Origin: Nemertoderma westbladi
Taxonomy: Eukaryota; Xenacoelomorpha; Nemertodermatida; Nemertodermatidae
DNA: 64,000 bases
Direction: 5' to 3'
NCBI GenBank assembly: GCA_032718475.1
Contig: JAUCBJ010002752.1
Coordinates: forward strand, 51,981-115,980
The position numbers and the translations under genes were made by a program. Shown here piece by piece: positions 49,428 through 60,862 of the stretch (the stretch's first letter is position 1; every line of letters starts with the position of its first letter). The notes beneath the pieces were generated by a model. It was given only the letters and a program-made list of their open reading frames with translations. It had not been told where the DNA came from and made no database searches.

Positions 49428-49577
49428 GTGTAACCATTGACGATGGTTGGGACCAAATCAACAGATGTTTCATGTTCACGCTTTTGTGCATATTCGGTAC
49501 AGTCATTACTGTTCGTAATTATGCGGGAAGTACTATTAAATGTCAGGGATTTGCAAAATTTGATAAAGATTTTTCAG
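49428..49577 (+). CDS. inx: Innexin exon 2 (TM1 and first loop start)
   Basis: Acceptor tttttaactttctag at 49,427; donor TTTTCAG|GTAATA at 49,578; 150 bases, phase 1 in and 1 out. It encodes residues 22-70 of the 403-residue form: VTIDDGWDQINRCFM, matching the conserved DDxxDQ.NR region before the first membrane segment. TM1 is about residues 34-52, then NYAGSTIKCQGF with the first loop cysteine (C59). This is the exon to which every first exon must splice. Confidence 0.92.
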
Positions 49578-49857
49578 GTAATATATTTTATGTAATATTA
49601 TGTTCTTAGTAATTATTTATCACATTTGTATAGTATACTACCCCCCTTGTGTTTACTGTTTGGTATTTTCCATCTACTAACTTGTTCCACCCTCGGAGAC
49701 ACCCCGAATAGTAATGCACACAGTAATGCTCGAAGTCGGTAAGAAACATTAAATATGGACCTTTCAACTTGTCGGTTTTACGGTGTCTTAAAACCTATTA
49801 AAACGCAAACGAAACCGATTATCATTTAAAGTTTGTTTATTTTTACTTTCCTTTCAG

Positions 49858-50035
49858 AGGACTACTGCTGGACTCAGGGTCTCTACACAAATTCTCACGC
49901 ATATAGTCTGGACCCGGACGCAGTTCCTTATCCCGGGTTAACCATGGAGGAGCACCCATTATGCGTACCCCAATTACTTACAGACGGTACGATGAGTGTA
50001 TGTCCAGATAAGGATGATGTTGTCGCACCTACACG
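49858..50035 (+). CDS. inx: Innexin exon 3 (first extracellular loop)
   Basis: Acceptor cctttcag at 49,857; 178 bases, phase 1 in, 2 out. It starts EDYCWTQGLYTNSHAYSLDP with the second loop cysteine (C74), includes VPYPGLTMEEHPLC (C106) and MSVCPDKDD (C119), and ends APT plus two bases of Arg. The donor ACG|GTAAGT at 50,036 is the first of about 180 near-identical donors, because the last 17 exon bases and 4 intron bases form the unit of the 21-bp array that follows. Failure to cut at this donor puts TAA directly after the Arg codon. Confidence 0.9.
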
Positions 50036-53000
50036 GTAAGTTGTCGCACCTACACGGTAAGTTGTCGCACCTACACGGTAAGTTGTCGCACCTACACGGT
50101 AAGTTGTCGCACCTACACGGTAAGTTGTCGCACCTACACGGTAAGTTGTCGCACCTACACGGTAAGTTGTCGCACCTACACGGTAAGTTGTCGCACCTAC
50201 ACGGTAAGTTGTCGCACCTACACGGTAAGTTGTCGCACCTACACGGTAAGTTGTCGCTCCTACACGGTAAGTTGTCACACCTACACGGTAAGTTGTCGCA
50301 CCTAAACGGTAAATTGTCGCACCTACACGGTAAGTTGTCGCACCTACACGGTAAGTTGTCGCTCCTACACGGTAAGTTGTCACACCTACACGGTAAGTTG
50401 TCGCACCTAAACGGTAAATTGTCGCACCTACACGGTAAGTTGTCGCACCTACACGGTAAGTTGTCGCACGTACACGGTAAGTTGTCGCACCTACACGGTA
50501 AGTTGTCGCACCTACAGGGTAAGTTGTCGAACCTACACGGTAAGTTGTCGCACCTACACGGTAAGTTGTCGCACCTACAGGGTAAGTTGTCGCACCTAAA
50601 CGGTAAATTGTCGCACCTACACGGTAAGTTGTCGCACCTACACGGTAAGTTGTCGAACCTACACGGTAAGTTGTCGCACCTACAGGGTAAGTTGTCGCAC
50701 CTACACGGTAAGTTGTCGCACCTACACGGTAAGTTGTCGCTCCTACACGGTAAGTTGTCACACCTACACGGTAAGTTGTCGCACCTAAACGGTAAATTGT
50801 CGCACCTACACGGTAAGTTGTCGCTCCTACACGGTAAGTTGTCACACCTACACGGTAAGTTGTCGCACCTAAACGGTAAATTGTCGCACCTACACGGTAA
50901 GTTGTCGAACCTACACGGTAAGTTGTCGCACCTTCACGGTAAGTTGTCGCACCTACACGGTAAGATGTCGCACCTACACGGTAAGTTGTCGCACCTACAC
51001 GGTAAGTTGTCGCACCGAAACGGTAAATTGTCGCACCTACACGGTAAGTTGTCGAACCTACACGGTAAGTTGTCGCACCTTCACGGTAAGTTGTCGCACC
51101 TACACGGTAAGATGTCGCACCTACACGGTAAGTTGTCGCACCTACACGGTAAGTTGTCGCTCCTACACGGTAAGTTGTCGCACCTACACGGTAAGTTGTC
51201 GCACCTACACGGTAAGTTCTCGCACCTACACGGTAAGTTGTCACACCTACACGGTAAGTTGTCGAACCTACACGGTAAGTTGTCGCACCTTCACGGTAAG
51301 TTGTCGCACCTACACGGTAAGTTGTCGCACCTACACGGTAAGTTGTCGCACCTACACGGTAAGTTGTCGCTCCTACACGGTAAGTTGTCACACCTACACG
51401 GTAAGTTGTCGCACCTAAACGGTAAATTGTCGCACCTACACGGTAAGTTGTCGCACCTACACGGTAAGTTGTCGCTCCTACACGGTAAGTTGTCACACCT
51501 ACACGGTAAGTTGTCGCACCTAAACGGTAAATTGTCGCACCTACACGGTAAGTTGTCGCACCTACACGGTAAGTTGTCGCACCTACACGGTAAGTTGTCG
51601 CACCTACACGGTAAGTTGTCGCACCTACAGGGTAAGTTGTCGAACCTACACGGTAAGTTGTCGCACCTACACGGTAAGTTGTCGCACCTACAGGGTAAGT
51701 TGTCGCACCTAAACGGTAAATTGTCGCACCTACACGGTAAGTTGTCGCACCTACACGGTAAGTTGTCGAACCTACACGGTAAGTTGTCGCACCTACAGGG
51801 TAAGTTGTCGCACCTACACGGTAAGTTGTCGCACCTACACGGTAAGTTGTCGCTCCTACACGGTAAGTTGTCACACCTACACGGTAAGTTGTCGCACCTA
51901 AACGGTAAATTGTCGCACCTACACGGTAAGTTGTCGCTCCTACACGGTAAGTTGTCACACCTACACGGTAAGTTGTCGCACCTAAACGGTAAATTGTCGC
52001 ACCTACACGGTAAGTTGTCGAACCTACACGGTAAGTTGTCGCACCTTCACGGTAAGTTGTCGCACCTACACGGTAAGATGTCGCACCTACACGGTAAGTT
52101 GTCGCACCTAAACGGTAAATTGTCGCACCTACACGGTAAGTTGTCGAACCTACACGGTAAGTTGTCGCACCTTCACGGTAAGTTGTCGCACCTACACGGT
52201 AAGATGTCGCACCTACACGGTAAGTTGTCGCACCTACACGGTAAGTTGTCGCACCGAAACGGTAAATTGTCGCACCTACACGGTAAGTTGTCGAACCTAC
52301 ACGGTAAGTTGTCGCACCTTCACGGTAAGTTGTCGCACCTACACGGTAAGATGTCGCACCTACACGGTAAGTTGTCGCACCTACACGGTAAGTTGTCGCT
52401 CCTACACGGTAAGTTGTCGCACCTACACGGTAAGTTGTCGCACCTACACGGTAAGTTCTCGCACCTACACGGTAAGTTGTCACACCTACACGGTAAGTTG
52501 TCGAACCTACACGGTAAGTTGTCGCACCTTCACGGTAAGTTGTCGCACCTACACGGTAAGTTGTCGCACCTACACGGTAAGTTGTCGCACCTACACGGTA
52601 AGTTGTCGCACCTACACGGTAAGTTGTCGCTCCTACACGGTAAGTTGTCACACCTACACGGTAAGTTGTCGCACCTAAACGGTAAATTGTCGCACCTACA
52701 CGGTAAGTTGTCGAACCTACCGTACACGGTAAGTTGTCGCACCTTCACGGTAAGTTGTCGCACCTACACGGTAAGATGTCGCACCTACACGGTAAGTTGT
52801 CGCACCTACACGGTAAGTTGTCGCACCTAAACGGTAAATTGTCGCACCTACACGGTAAGTTGTCGAACCTACACGGTAAGTTGTCGCACCTTCACGGTAA
52901 GTTGTCGCACCTACACGGTAAGATGTCGCACCTACACAGTAAGTTGTCGCACCTACACGGTAAGTTGTCGCTCCTACACGGTAAGTTGTCGCATCTACAC

Positions 53001-53829
53001 GGTAAGTTGTCGCACCTACACGGTAAGTTCTCGCACCTACACGGTAAGTTGTCACACCTACACGGTAAGTTGTCGAACCTACACGGTAAGTTTTCGCACC
53101 TTCACGGTAAGTTGTCGCACCTACACGGTAAGTTGTCGCACCTACACGGTAAGTTGTCGCACCTACACGGTAAGTTGTCGCTCCTACACGGTAAGTTGTC
53201 GCACCTACACGGTAAGTTGTCGCACCTACACGGTAAGTTCTCGCACCTACACGGTAAGTTGTCACACCTACACGGTAAGTTGTCGCACCTACACGGTAAG
53301 TTGTCGCACCTACACGGTAAGTTCTCGCACCTACACGGTAAGTTGTCACACCTACACGGTAAGTTGTCGCACCTAAACGGTAAATTGTCGCACCTACACG
53401 GTAAGTTGTCGCACCTACACGGTAAGTTGTCGCACCTACACAGTAAGTTCTCGCACCTACACGGTAAGTTGTCACACCTACACGGTAAGTTGTCGCACCT
53501 AAACGGTAAATTGTCGCACCTACACGGTAAGTTGTCGCACCTACACGGTAAGTTGTCGCACCTACACGGTAAGTTGTCGCACCTAAACGGTAAATTGTCG
53601 CACCTACACGGTAAGTTGTCGCACCTACACGGTAAGTTGTCGCACCTACACGGTAAGTTCTCGCACCTACACGGTAAGTTGTCACACCTACACGGTAAGT
53701 TGTCGCACCTAAACGGTAAATTGTCGCACCTACACGGTAAGTTGTCGCACCTACACGGTAAGTTGTCGCACCTAAACGGTAAATTGTCGCACCTACACGG
53801 TAAGTTGTCGCACCTACACGGTAAGTTGT
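50019..53829 (+). repeat. 21-bp minisatellite built from a 5' splice site, about 181 units
   Basis: Unit gttgtcgcacctacacggta a (21 bases). It starts within exon 3 (17 bases) and crosses the exon-intron junction, so each unit reads ACACG|GTAAGT. Variants: gtaaat after ctaaacg, cctacagggtaag, gctcctacacgg and ttcacgg. A four-base irregularity at about 52,711 shifts the register once. Higher-order blocks of several hundred bases repeat (50,240-50,650 resembles 51,350-51,740). Long open frames on both strands here are by-products of a seven-codon period. Confidence 0.95.
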
Positions 53830-54058
53830 GTTACCGCTGTGTTTTTATAACAACTTTTTGTGTTTTAAGTGTCTTGTATCTAGAGATACTTTACTCGGAT
53901 TGAACCTGCGCCGCCTAACATAGGCAGTTGAGGTATGTATCCCCACCCCGACACTGGGACATATTGTTAATATCAGCCGGTGAATTAAAGTAAAGGTTTA
54001 ACATTTTATCCAAGTACTCGCAATGCCTTAATTACTTATGCCCATTATTTGATTCTAG

Positions 54059-54230
54059 AGTCTACCACTTATGGTACCAATGGGTTCCGTTTTACTTCTG
54101 GTTGGCTGCGTGTGCGTTTTACGTACCCTACCTCGTCTTTAAATCATTTATGGGGGATATTAAACGGGTCTGCGGTGTAATGCATGGAGTGGTTGAGGAC
54201 GAGGATTCGCAAGAGAAAACAACCAATAAG
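54059..54230 (+). CDS. inx: Innexin exon 4 (TM2)
   Basis: Acceptor gattctag at 54,058; donor AAG|GTGAGT at 54,231; 172 bases, phase 2 in, 0 out. It encodes R-VYHLWYQWVPFYFWLAAC (YQWVPF, the innexin family signature at the start of TM2, residues 136-141), then FYVPYLVFKSFMGDIKRV and a charged intracellular loop ending EDEDSQEKTTNK. Confidence 0.93.
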
Positions 54231-54520
54231 GTGAGTCGAGTGAGATGATTTCCGCTGTAAGGTATGGAGAGCGCAACACCTACTCCCAAGCTTGAAGGAC
54301 TTCAATTTAAATCCAATGTCTTACGCCAGATTTGCCTATCGTCCCTAACTAAATTATAATTACTGATTAAAAAATATTCTAATTAACATCATATAATTAA
54401 TTGAAATGATATAATACAACATTTATTTAAAGTACAGTATGACACGTTGAATTATTTTACTACAGCATATAGTGCCTAGTGATGATTATTGTTTCAGTAT
54501 TGTGGAAACCTTTGTTACAG

Positions 54521-54710
54521 ATTGCCCACTGGCTGTATGTTCGTTTCCATAGCTACATCCAAACCAACTGCTACTTTGTATTTGCCCAGAAGCATCGGCT
54601 TGGCTTTATCGTCTTACTCGTAAAGCTTCTCTATCTTTGTATCTCAGTCGTCGCATTCCTGCTCACCAGTCAGATGTTCAAAGTTGGAAACTTTTTAACA
54701 TATGGCGCAG
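54521..54710 (+). CDS. inx: Innexin exon 5 (intracellular loop, TM3)
   Basis: 190 bases, phase 0 in, 1 out. The acceptor is ttgttacag at 54,520. An upstream gtttcag at 54,497 would break the frame, so it was not chosen. It encodes IAHWLYVRFHSYIQTNCYF, then TM3 at about residues 214-236 (FIVLLVKLLYLCISVVAFLL) and FKVGNFLTYGA, corresponding to the FxTYG element before the second loop. Donor GCAG|GTTAGA at 54,711 is weaker than the others. Confidence 0.9.
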
Positions 54711-54741
54711 GTTAGATTAACAGAATACCTATAAAGAAATA

Positions 54742-54762
54742 GGGGGGGGGGGGGGGGGGGGG
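54742..54762 (+). repeat. Poly-G run (21 G)
   Basis: It starts 31 bases inside intron 5; the length is likely unstable or misread. Confidence 0.9.
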
Positions 54763-54890
54763 TAGCCGGTTTTATTTCATATGTCAGACAGAATAATGTT
54801 ATGTATTTGGACTGAGCGTACTAATTACTAATTACTAATCATATCACTATTATATATTACTAATCACTATTATATATTACTAATTACTAT

Positions 54891-54968
54891 GGCGTGGGCG
54901 TGGGCGTGGGCGTGGGCGTGGGCGTGGGCGTGGGCGTGGGCGTGGGCGTGGGCGTGGGCGTGGGCGTG
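54891..54968 (+). repeat. (GGCGTG)n hexanucleotide, 13 units
   Basis: Perfect hexamer repeat giving Trp-Ala dipeptides in one frame; not a gene. G-rich on the + strand within intron 5. Confidence 0.95.
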
Positions 54969-55479
54969 TGAATTGATGGTCAATTTTTCAACTCTTATTC
55001 GCCTCATATTAATCTGCCTTCAAAGCTCCAAAGCAATCCGTCAGGAATCCCAATTTTGGACCCGCCCTGCAGGATAGGGATTGCAGATAATAATTCCTTA
55101 TAGTCAATATATACTCCTAATAATAATACATGATTTTTGTATGTAGTAGCCACTCTGTGAGGGAGTTATGATATGCCTATGACACTATGTGACATATTAT
55201 TGGTGTTGTGGGTGATAAAATAATATCTTATAAAATATACCCGTCGCATTTCTCTATGGGTGTAACTGTCCTGCCTAAACTAGTAGTTAGAGTTAATCAT
55301 TGTGGCCGTGATGGTTTATTAATATACCTACACTACCTTTTCATTGTAGCGAGTAGTGAGTGAGAGACGGCCAAGTACGATAGGGATGAGCTTATTGGCA
55401 ACATGATGGTATTGACAGAGGGGAGGCCTGATGAGGTAAATTGCGGACATACAGGGAATCAGGTAGAATCTCCAGGTCT

Positions 55480-55560
55480 ACCTGAGCAGCTAGCTGGATG
55501 GTTAGAGCGTCAGATTTCCAACCCGGAGGGCACCAGTTCGTTCCCAGGTGGACGTCATTG
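55480..55560 (+). mobile_element. tRNA-derived SINE head
   Basis: A-box-like tagctggatggttagagcg and B-box-like ccagttcgttcccaggtg, 30 bases apart, as in tRNA-derived SINEs. Too degraded to fold as a tRNA. Confidence 0.5.
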
Positions 55561-55599
55561 CCGACTTTGCAAAGCTATGCCCGACTAAAGTTCTGTAAT

Positions 55600-56440
55600 A
55601 CTATGTGACTGTCTTACATATTCAATAGAGCTAAATTGACTCTCTTATTTACAGCCGTGCAGTGTGCACGCTGCACAAGGCATTACAAATCAGGCTGGCG
55701 CCGAATAAATATAATGCGGTACACACATGTGTTATCTGATTTTATCTTTGGGCAGTAGTTTATGCATTTTTACTGTTGTACCTTACCTAGATGTCTGTCT
55801 AACTAAGGGGAGTGATTCTTCGGCGCGAATAAGTCTGACATATTGCCAGCGTCAGATATAAAATAATGTGTTGATAAAATCGCGACCTGTTATCCTTCCC
55901 GGCAGACTGGTTGCTTTGGCTAAAACTGTTGGTTATCTATTGCTTTTGTTATTGATTGCTACTTGGGTTGCAATTGTTTAGATGTTTGTGAATTTCCATT
56001 CACAGGCCGTGACTGGGTTCTCATTAAGGTTAAATCTGTCTGGGTGTCAAACAAACTTATTAACCCATTGAGCTATTTTCCCGTAGTATCTTATTTGTTA
56101 AGAGACATCTATTATGAAGTGATTGTAACAAAATTGATCACTTATTTAGGGTTAATATTCTTCCGCTATTAATAATTAATAGCGGGTGGTATGTTCCCCT
56201 CGCATTGTAACATTTAAAATACGATAAGAGTTTCGTACAAGGTCAAGGTCTACCTAGTGACGGATCGTTGTACCCCTAAGGTGACAGACAATCTGTTGTC
56301 ACATGTCCAGGGTAGTCGGAATGTGCATGTTGCCAAAGGTGACAAAACGTATACAGACCCTGGTGACCATGGTGACCAATTGGACTCACATCTGGATGAC
56401 AACCAGGGTGACCCCTGTGTTGTTAGTGGTATCCAACGAG
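55600..56440. other. Intron 5 stretch, no gene
   Basis: Short open frames only. A ggtgaccatggtgacca palindrome-like repeat lies near 56,360. Confidence 0.4.
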
Positions 56441-56459
56441 ACCCGCATGCTGACTCTAA

Positions 56460-57130
56460 AACATCTTGGTAATCCTTTAAATCGGTTCTTTGAAATCTCA
56501 CCTGAAATGGCTGCGGATCTTGAATTAAAACAAATATTTTTTAAATCCAGTCCCCGAGATCCGGTTCCGAATACCTTAGTTCATATCTCTATGGCAACAC
56601 TTACCAATAATAACAAACAATGATTATAAAAAATATATATGCTAATGGTCGATCTTGTGCAACGTGTGGTTATACGGTGGAACATAGTAAACTGCACATA
56701 TTCGAGGTCGGAGTAATTGACAATGCCCCGGAATGGTTTACATAATATCTATAGGAAAGTTCGCAGGATGTTCACATTGGTAGATCTTACTCAAAGCGCA
56801 AAGTCCTTAAATATGGCTCGCCCCAAGGCTCGGTTTTGAGGCCTCTTCTATTTAGTAAGTAGACTCGTGCTCTTTTATCTGTCTTAAGAAAACACAGTCT
56901 AACTTACCACCTCTACGCGGACGACACATAAATTTATATTGCATTTAAGCCTGAATGTATAGAATCTGCAGTTTGAGCTACCGAAAGTTGTCAACATGAC
57001 ATAAAAGACAGCGGTGAGGTCTAACCGGTTTAATAGGTTTAATGATGATAAGACCGAATTACTACTATTGCGGAATCGTTTCGGATACCAAGCGGAAGTG
57101 AGAATACATTACTCCAGTACTAAAGACCTC
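56460..57130 (+). mobile_element. Degraded L2/CR1-like LINE fragment, RT core
   Basis: On the + strand, broken frames show APQGSVLRPLLF at about 56,820 and HLYADDT at about 56,909-56,930, the QGS and YADD boxes of a non-LTR RT, with several stops. Confidence 0.65.
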
Positions 57131-57280
57131 CATCCATTGTTTTTATTATTTTTTTTATATATATAATTATATTATTCCTCAGCCTCAGTAAATATTTTAT
57201 TGTGATGTAATTCATTTTTTTCAAGAGCCTTAAAATAGTGCTGAAAGGCTCCATTAAAATTAGTATTATTATTATTAATC

Positions 57281-59664
57281 TAACAATCTGTAACTGGGGT
57301 AGTCGTAATGTAACAATCTGTAACTGGGGTAGTCGTAATGTAACAATCTGTAACTGGGGTAGTCGTAATGTAACAATCTGTAACTGGGGTAGTCGTAATG
57401 TAACAATCTGTAACTGGGGTAGTCGTAATGTAACAATCTGTATCTGGGGTAGTCGTAATGTAACAATCTGTAACTGGGGTAGTCGTAATGTAACAATCTG
57501 TAACTGGGGTAGTCGTAATGTAACAATTGTAACTGGGGGTAGTTGTAGTGTAACAATCTGTAACTGGGGTAGTCGTAATGTAACAATCTGTAACTGGGGT
57601 AGTCGTAATGTAACAATCTGTAACTAGGGTAGTCGTAATGTAACAATATGTAACTGGGGTAGACGTAATGTAACAATCTGTAACTGGGGTAGTCGTAATG
57701 TAACAATCTGTAACTGGGGTAGTCGTAATGTAACAATCTGTAACTGGGGTAGACGTAATGTAACAATCTGTAACTGAGGTAGTCGAAATGTAACAATCTG
57801 TAACTGGGGTAGTCGTAATGTAACAATCTGTCACTGGGGTAGTCGTAATGTAACAATCTGTAACTAGGGTAGTCGTAATGTAACAATATGTAACTGGGGT
57901 AGACGTAATGTAACAATCTGTAACTTTGGTAGTCGTAATGTAACAATCTGTAACTGGGGTAGTCGTAATGTAACAATATGTAACTGGGGTAGACGTAATG
58001 TAACAATCTGTAACTGGGGTAGTCGTAATGTAACAATCTGTAACTGGGGTAGTCGTAATGTAACAATCTGTAACTGGGGTAGTCGTAATGTAACAATCTG
58101 TAACTGGGGTAGTCGTAATGTAACAATCTGTAACTAGGGTAGTCGTAATGTAACAATCTGTAACTAGGGTAGTCGTAATGTAACAATATGTAACTGGGGT
58201 AGATGTAATGTAACAATCTGTAACTGGGGTAGACGTAATGTAACAATCTGTAACTGAGGTAGTCGAAATGTAACAATCTGTAACTGGGGTAGTCGTAATG
58301 TAACAATCTGTAACTAGGGTAGTCGTAATGTAACAATATGTAACTGGGGTAGATGTAATGTAACAATCTGTAACTGGGGTAGTCGAAATGTAACAATCTG
58401 TAACTGGGGTAGTCGTAATGTAACAATCTGTAACTAGGGTAGTCGTAATGTAACAATATGTAACTGGGGTAGATGTAATGTAACAATCTGTAACTGGGGT
58501 AGTCGAAATGTAACAATCTGTAACTGGGGTAGTCGTAATGTAACAATCTGTAACTGGGGTAGTCGTAATGTAACAATCTGTAACTAGGGTAGTCGTAATG
58601 TAACAATCTGTAACTAGGGTAGTCGTAATGTAACAATATGTAACTGGGGTAGATGTAATGTAACAATCTGTAACTGGGGTAGTCGAAATGTAACAATCTG
58701 TAACTGGGGTAGACGTAATGTAACAATCTGTAACTGGGGTAGTCGTAATGTAACAATCTGTAACTGGGGTAGACGTAATGTAACAATCTGTAACTGGGGT
58801 AGTCGTAATGTAACAATCTGTAACTGGGGTAGTCGTAATGTAACAATCTGTAACTGGGGTAAACGTAATGTAACAATCTGTAACTGGGGTAGTCGTAATG
58901 TAACAATCTGTAACTGTTGTAGTCGTAATGTAACAATCTGTAACTGGGGTAAACGTAATGTAACAATCTGTAACTGGGGTAAACGTAATGTAACAATCTG
59001 TAACTGGGGTAAACGTAATGTAACAATCTGTAACTGGGGTAGTCGAAATGTAACAATCTGTAACTGGGGTAGTCGTAATGTAACAATCTGTAACTGGGGT
59101 AGTCGTAGTGTAACAATCTGTAACTGGGGTAAACGTAATGTAACAATCTGTAACTGGGGTAAACGTAATGTAACAATCTGTAACTGGGGGTAGTCGTAGT
59201 GTAACAATCTGTAACTGGGGTAGACGTAATGTAACAATCTGTAACTGGGGTAGTCGTAATGTAACAATCTGTATCTGGGGTAGTCGTAATGTAACAATCT
59301 GTAACTGGGGTAGACGTAATGTAACAATATGTAACTGGGGTAGTCGTAATGTAACAATCTGTAACTGGGGTAGTCGTAATGTAACAATCTGTAACTAGGG
59401 TAGTCGTAATGTAACAATCTGTAACTGGGGTAGACGTAATGTAACAATATGTAACTGGGGTAGTCGTAATGTAACAATCTGTAACTGGGGTAGTCGTAAT
59501 GTAACAATCTGTAACTAGGGTAGTCGTAATGTAACAATCTGTAACTGGGGTAGACGTAATGTAACAATCTGTAACTGGGGTAGTCGTAATGTAACAATCT
59601 GTAACTTTGGTAGTCGTAATGTAACAATATGTAACTGGGGTAGTCGTAATGTAACAATCTGTAA
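57281..59664. repeat. 30-bp minisatellite, about 79 units
   Basis: Unit taacaatctgtaactggggt plus agtcgtaatg. Common variants: agacg, aaacg, agatg, cgaaatg, aatatgtaac and taactagggt. Single-base slips occur at about 57,523-57,540 and 59,188. The 10-codon period leaves minus frames open for hundreds of codons without biological meaning. It lies in intron 5. Confidence 0.97.
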
Positions 59665-60401
59665 ACAGTGCCGTCGTATTGTTTTAGTCATATCAATTTT
59701 GTTCTGATGTTATCAATTATGTCAATAGAGAATAACAAGTATGTTTTCTTTTATAATATTTACACTTCCATAATCATTCCGCACGCACAATCTACAGTAC
59801 AAGCGGCTTTACATTCATGTAGGTAGTTCTTGTACTTTTGGATTATGATGCAGCATTATAATATAATGATTACCTACTTCAGTAACAAGCTTATCTGTTT
59901 GCTTAAAATGTAGACATATTAAATGTACTTTATAATGTCGCCATTCATAATAATGTATATAATTTTTCTAACAGTTTAGTAAATAATAGAGTTACCAAAG
60001 AATGAATTCGGTTAGTTTTATGTAAATATGGGACGGTTTTCCAAATCTCGCTTAACATACATCCGACAAACTAAGAGGTTTTTTCTAGTGACATTTCATA
60101 TTTAAAATTTCACCTTTAAAGAGGAATTTAAGTTGCCCTGAAAGGGTCACGATCATTTTCTATCATCTTTTATTTATGAAAAACAACGTTTTACTTGAAT
60201 AACTGGGCATTTAACAAAGTGATAGTTAAGATAATTAAGATAGGTTAGATTTAGATAATTAATGTCCATCATTTTTATGATAAATGGTAATTTATTTTGA
60301 GATTTGTCGCGCGCGCGCGCGCATGAAAATAAATAATAATCCTTCAAAATATCATTCTTCATATAAAATTCAAAATAAGTTGTTTTGTATTTTTGTTTCA
60401 G
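59665..60401. other. End of intron 5
   Basis: AT-rich. A (CG)n tract (gtcgcgcgcgcgcgcgc) sits at 60,308-60,322, and the branch/pyrimidine region ttgtatttttgtttcag ends the intron at 60,401. Confidence 0.6.
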
Positions 60402-60862
60402 AATGGATTAGAGCTGGAAATGACACGGCCCAACAATATCTCCGCGATTCCATATTCCCTAAGATGGTTGCCTGTGAGATCAAGCGATGGGGTGCGAGCG
60501 GAGTGGAAGACGAGCAAGGAATGTGTGTCCTCGCTCCCAACGTCATCAACCAGTACCTCTTCCTTCTCCTCTGGTTCGCCTACATCTTCGTCATCTCTTG
60601 TAACATTCTCAGTCTGGTGATGTGCCCTTTCCATCTTTGCTACACCCGAGCGGCTTACCGTCGGTTTATTAGCACCTCGATGGTGCGGAATACCCCCATG
60701 GTCCGTGCTATCTTCTCGAGTATCGGCTGCTCCGGGCGGATCGTGCTCCTACAGGTGGCCAGCCACACCAAGCCCGCGGTCTTCGAGGACATTATGCGGA
60801 AGTTGTCGCTCAAGTTGAAGGGCGCGAAACTGTTGGATGATTGCGATACAGCTACAGTTTGA
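60402..60862 (+). CDS. inx: Innexin exon 6 (second loop, TM4, C-terminus)
   Basis: Acceptor tttttgtttcag at 60,401; 461 bases to the TGA at 60,860-60,862. It starts E-WIRAGNDTAQQYLRDSIF; an NDT glycosylation sequon falls at residue 257. Then come FPKMVACEIKRWG (C275) and GMCVLAPNVINQYLF (C292), the two cysteines of the second loop in standard spacing. TM4 is about residues 298-322 (LFLLLWFAYIFVISCNIL). The cytoplasmic tail of about 80 residues is basic and ends LDDCDTATV, with no clear PDZ ligand. The exon is distinctly GC-richer than its surroundings. Confidence 0.95.

Noticed and set aside
49928-53903. Open frames of about 900 codons on both strands over the 21-bp array
   Set aside because: A 21-base period keeps any stop-free frame open indefinitely. 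The peptides are pure seven-residue repeats, both strands are open at once, and the region is the innexin intron.
54479-54520. Earlier acceptor (gtttcag) for innexin exon 5
   Set aside because: It would enter in the wrong phase after exon 4, while the ttacag acceptor 23 bases on is in phase and starts at the conserved segment.
57275-59657. 633- and 347-codon minus-strand frames (LLHYDYPSYR repeats)
   Set aside because: Produced by the 30-base period of a minisatellite inside intron 5; no start context and no non-repeat sequence.
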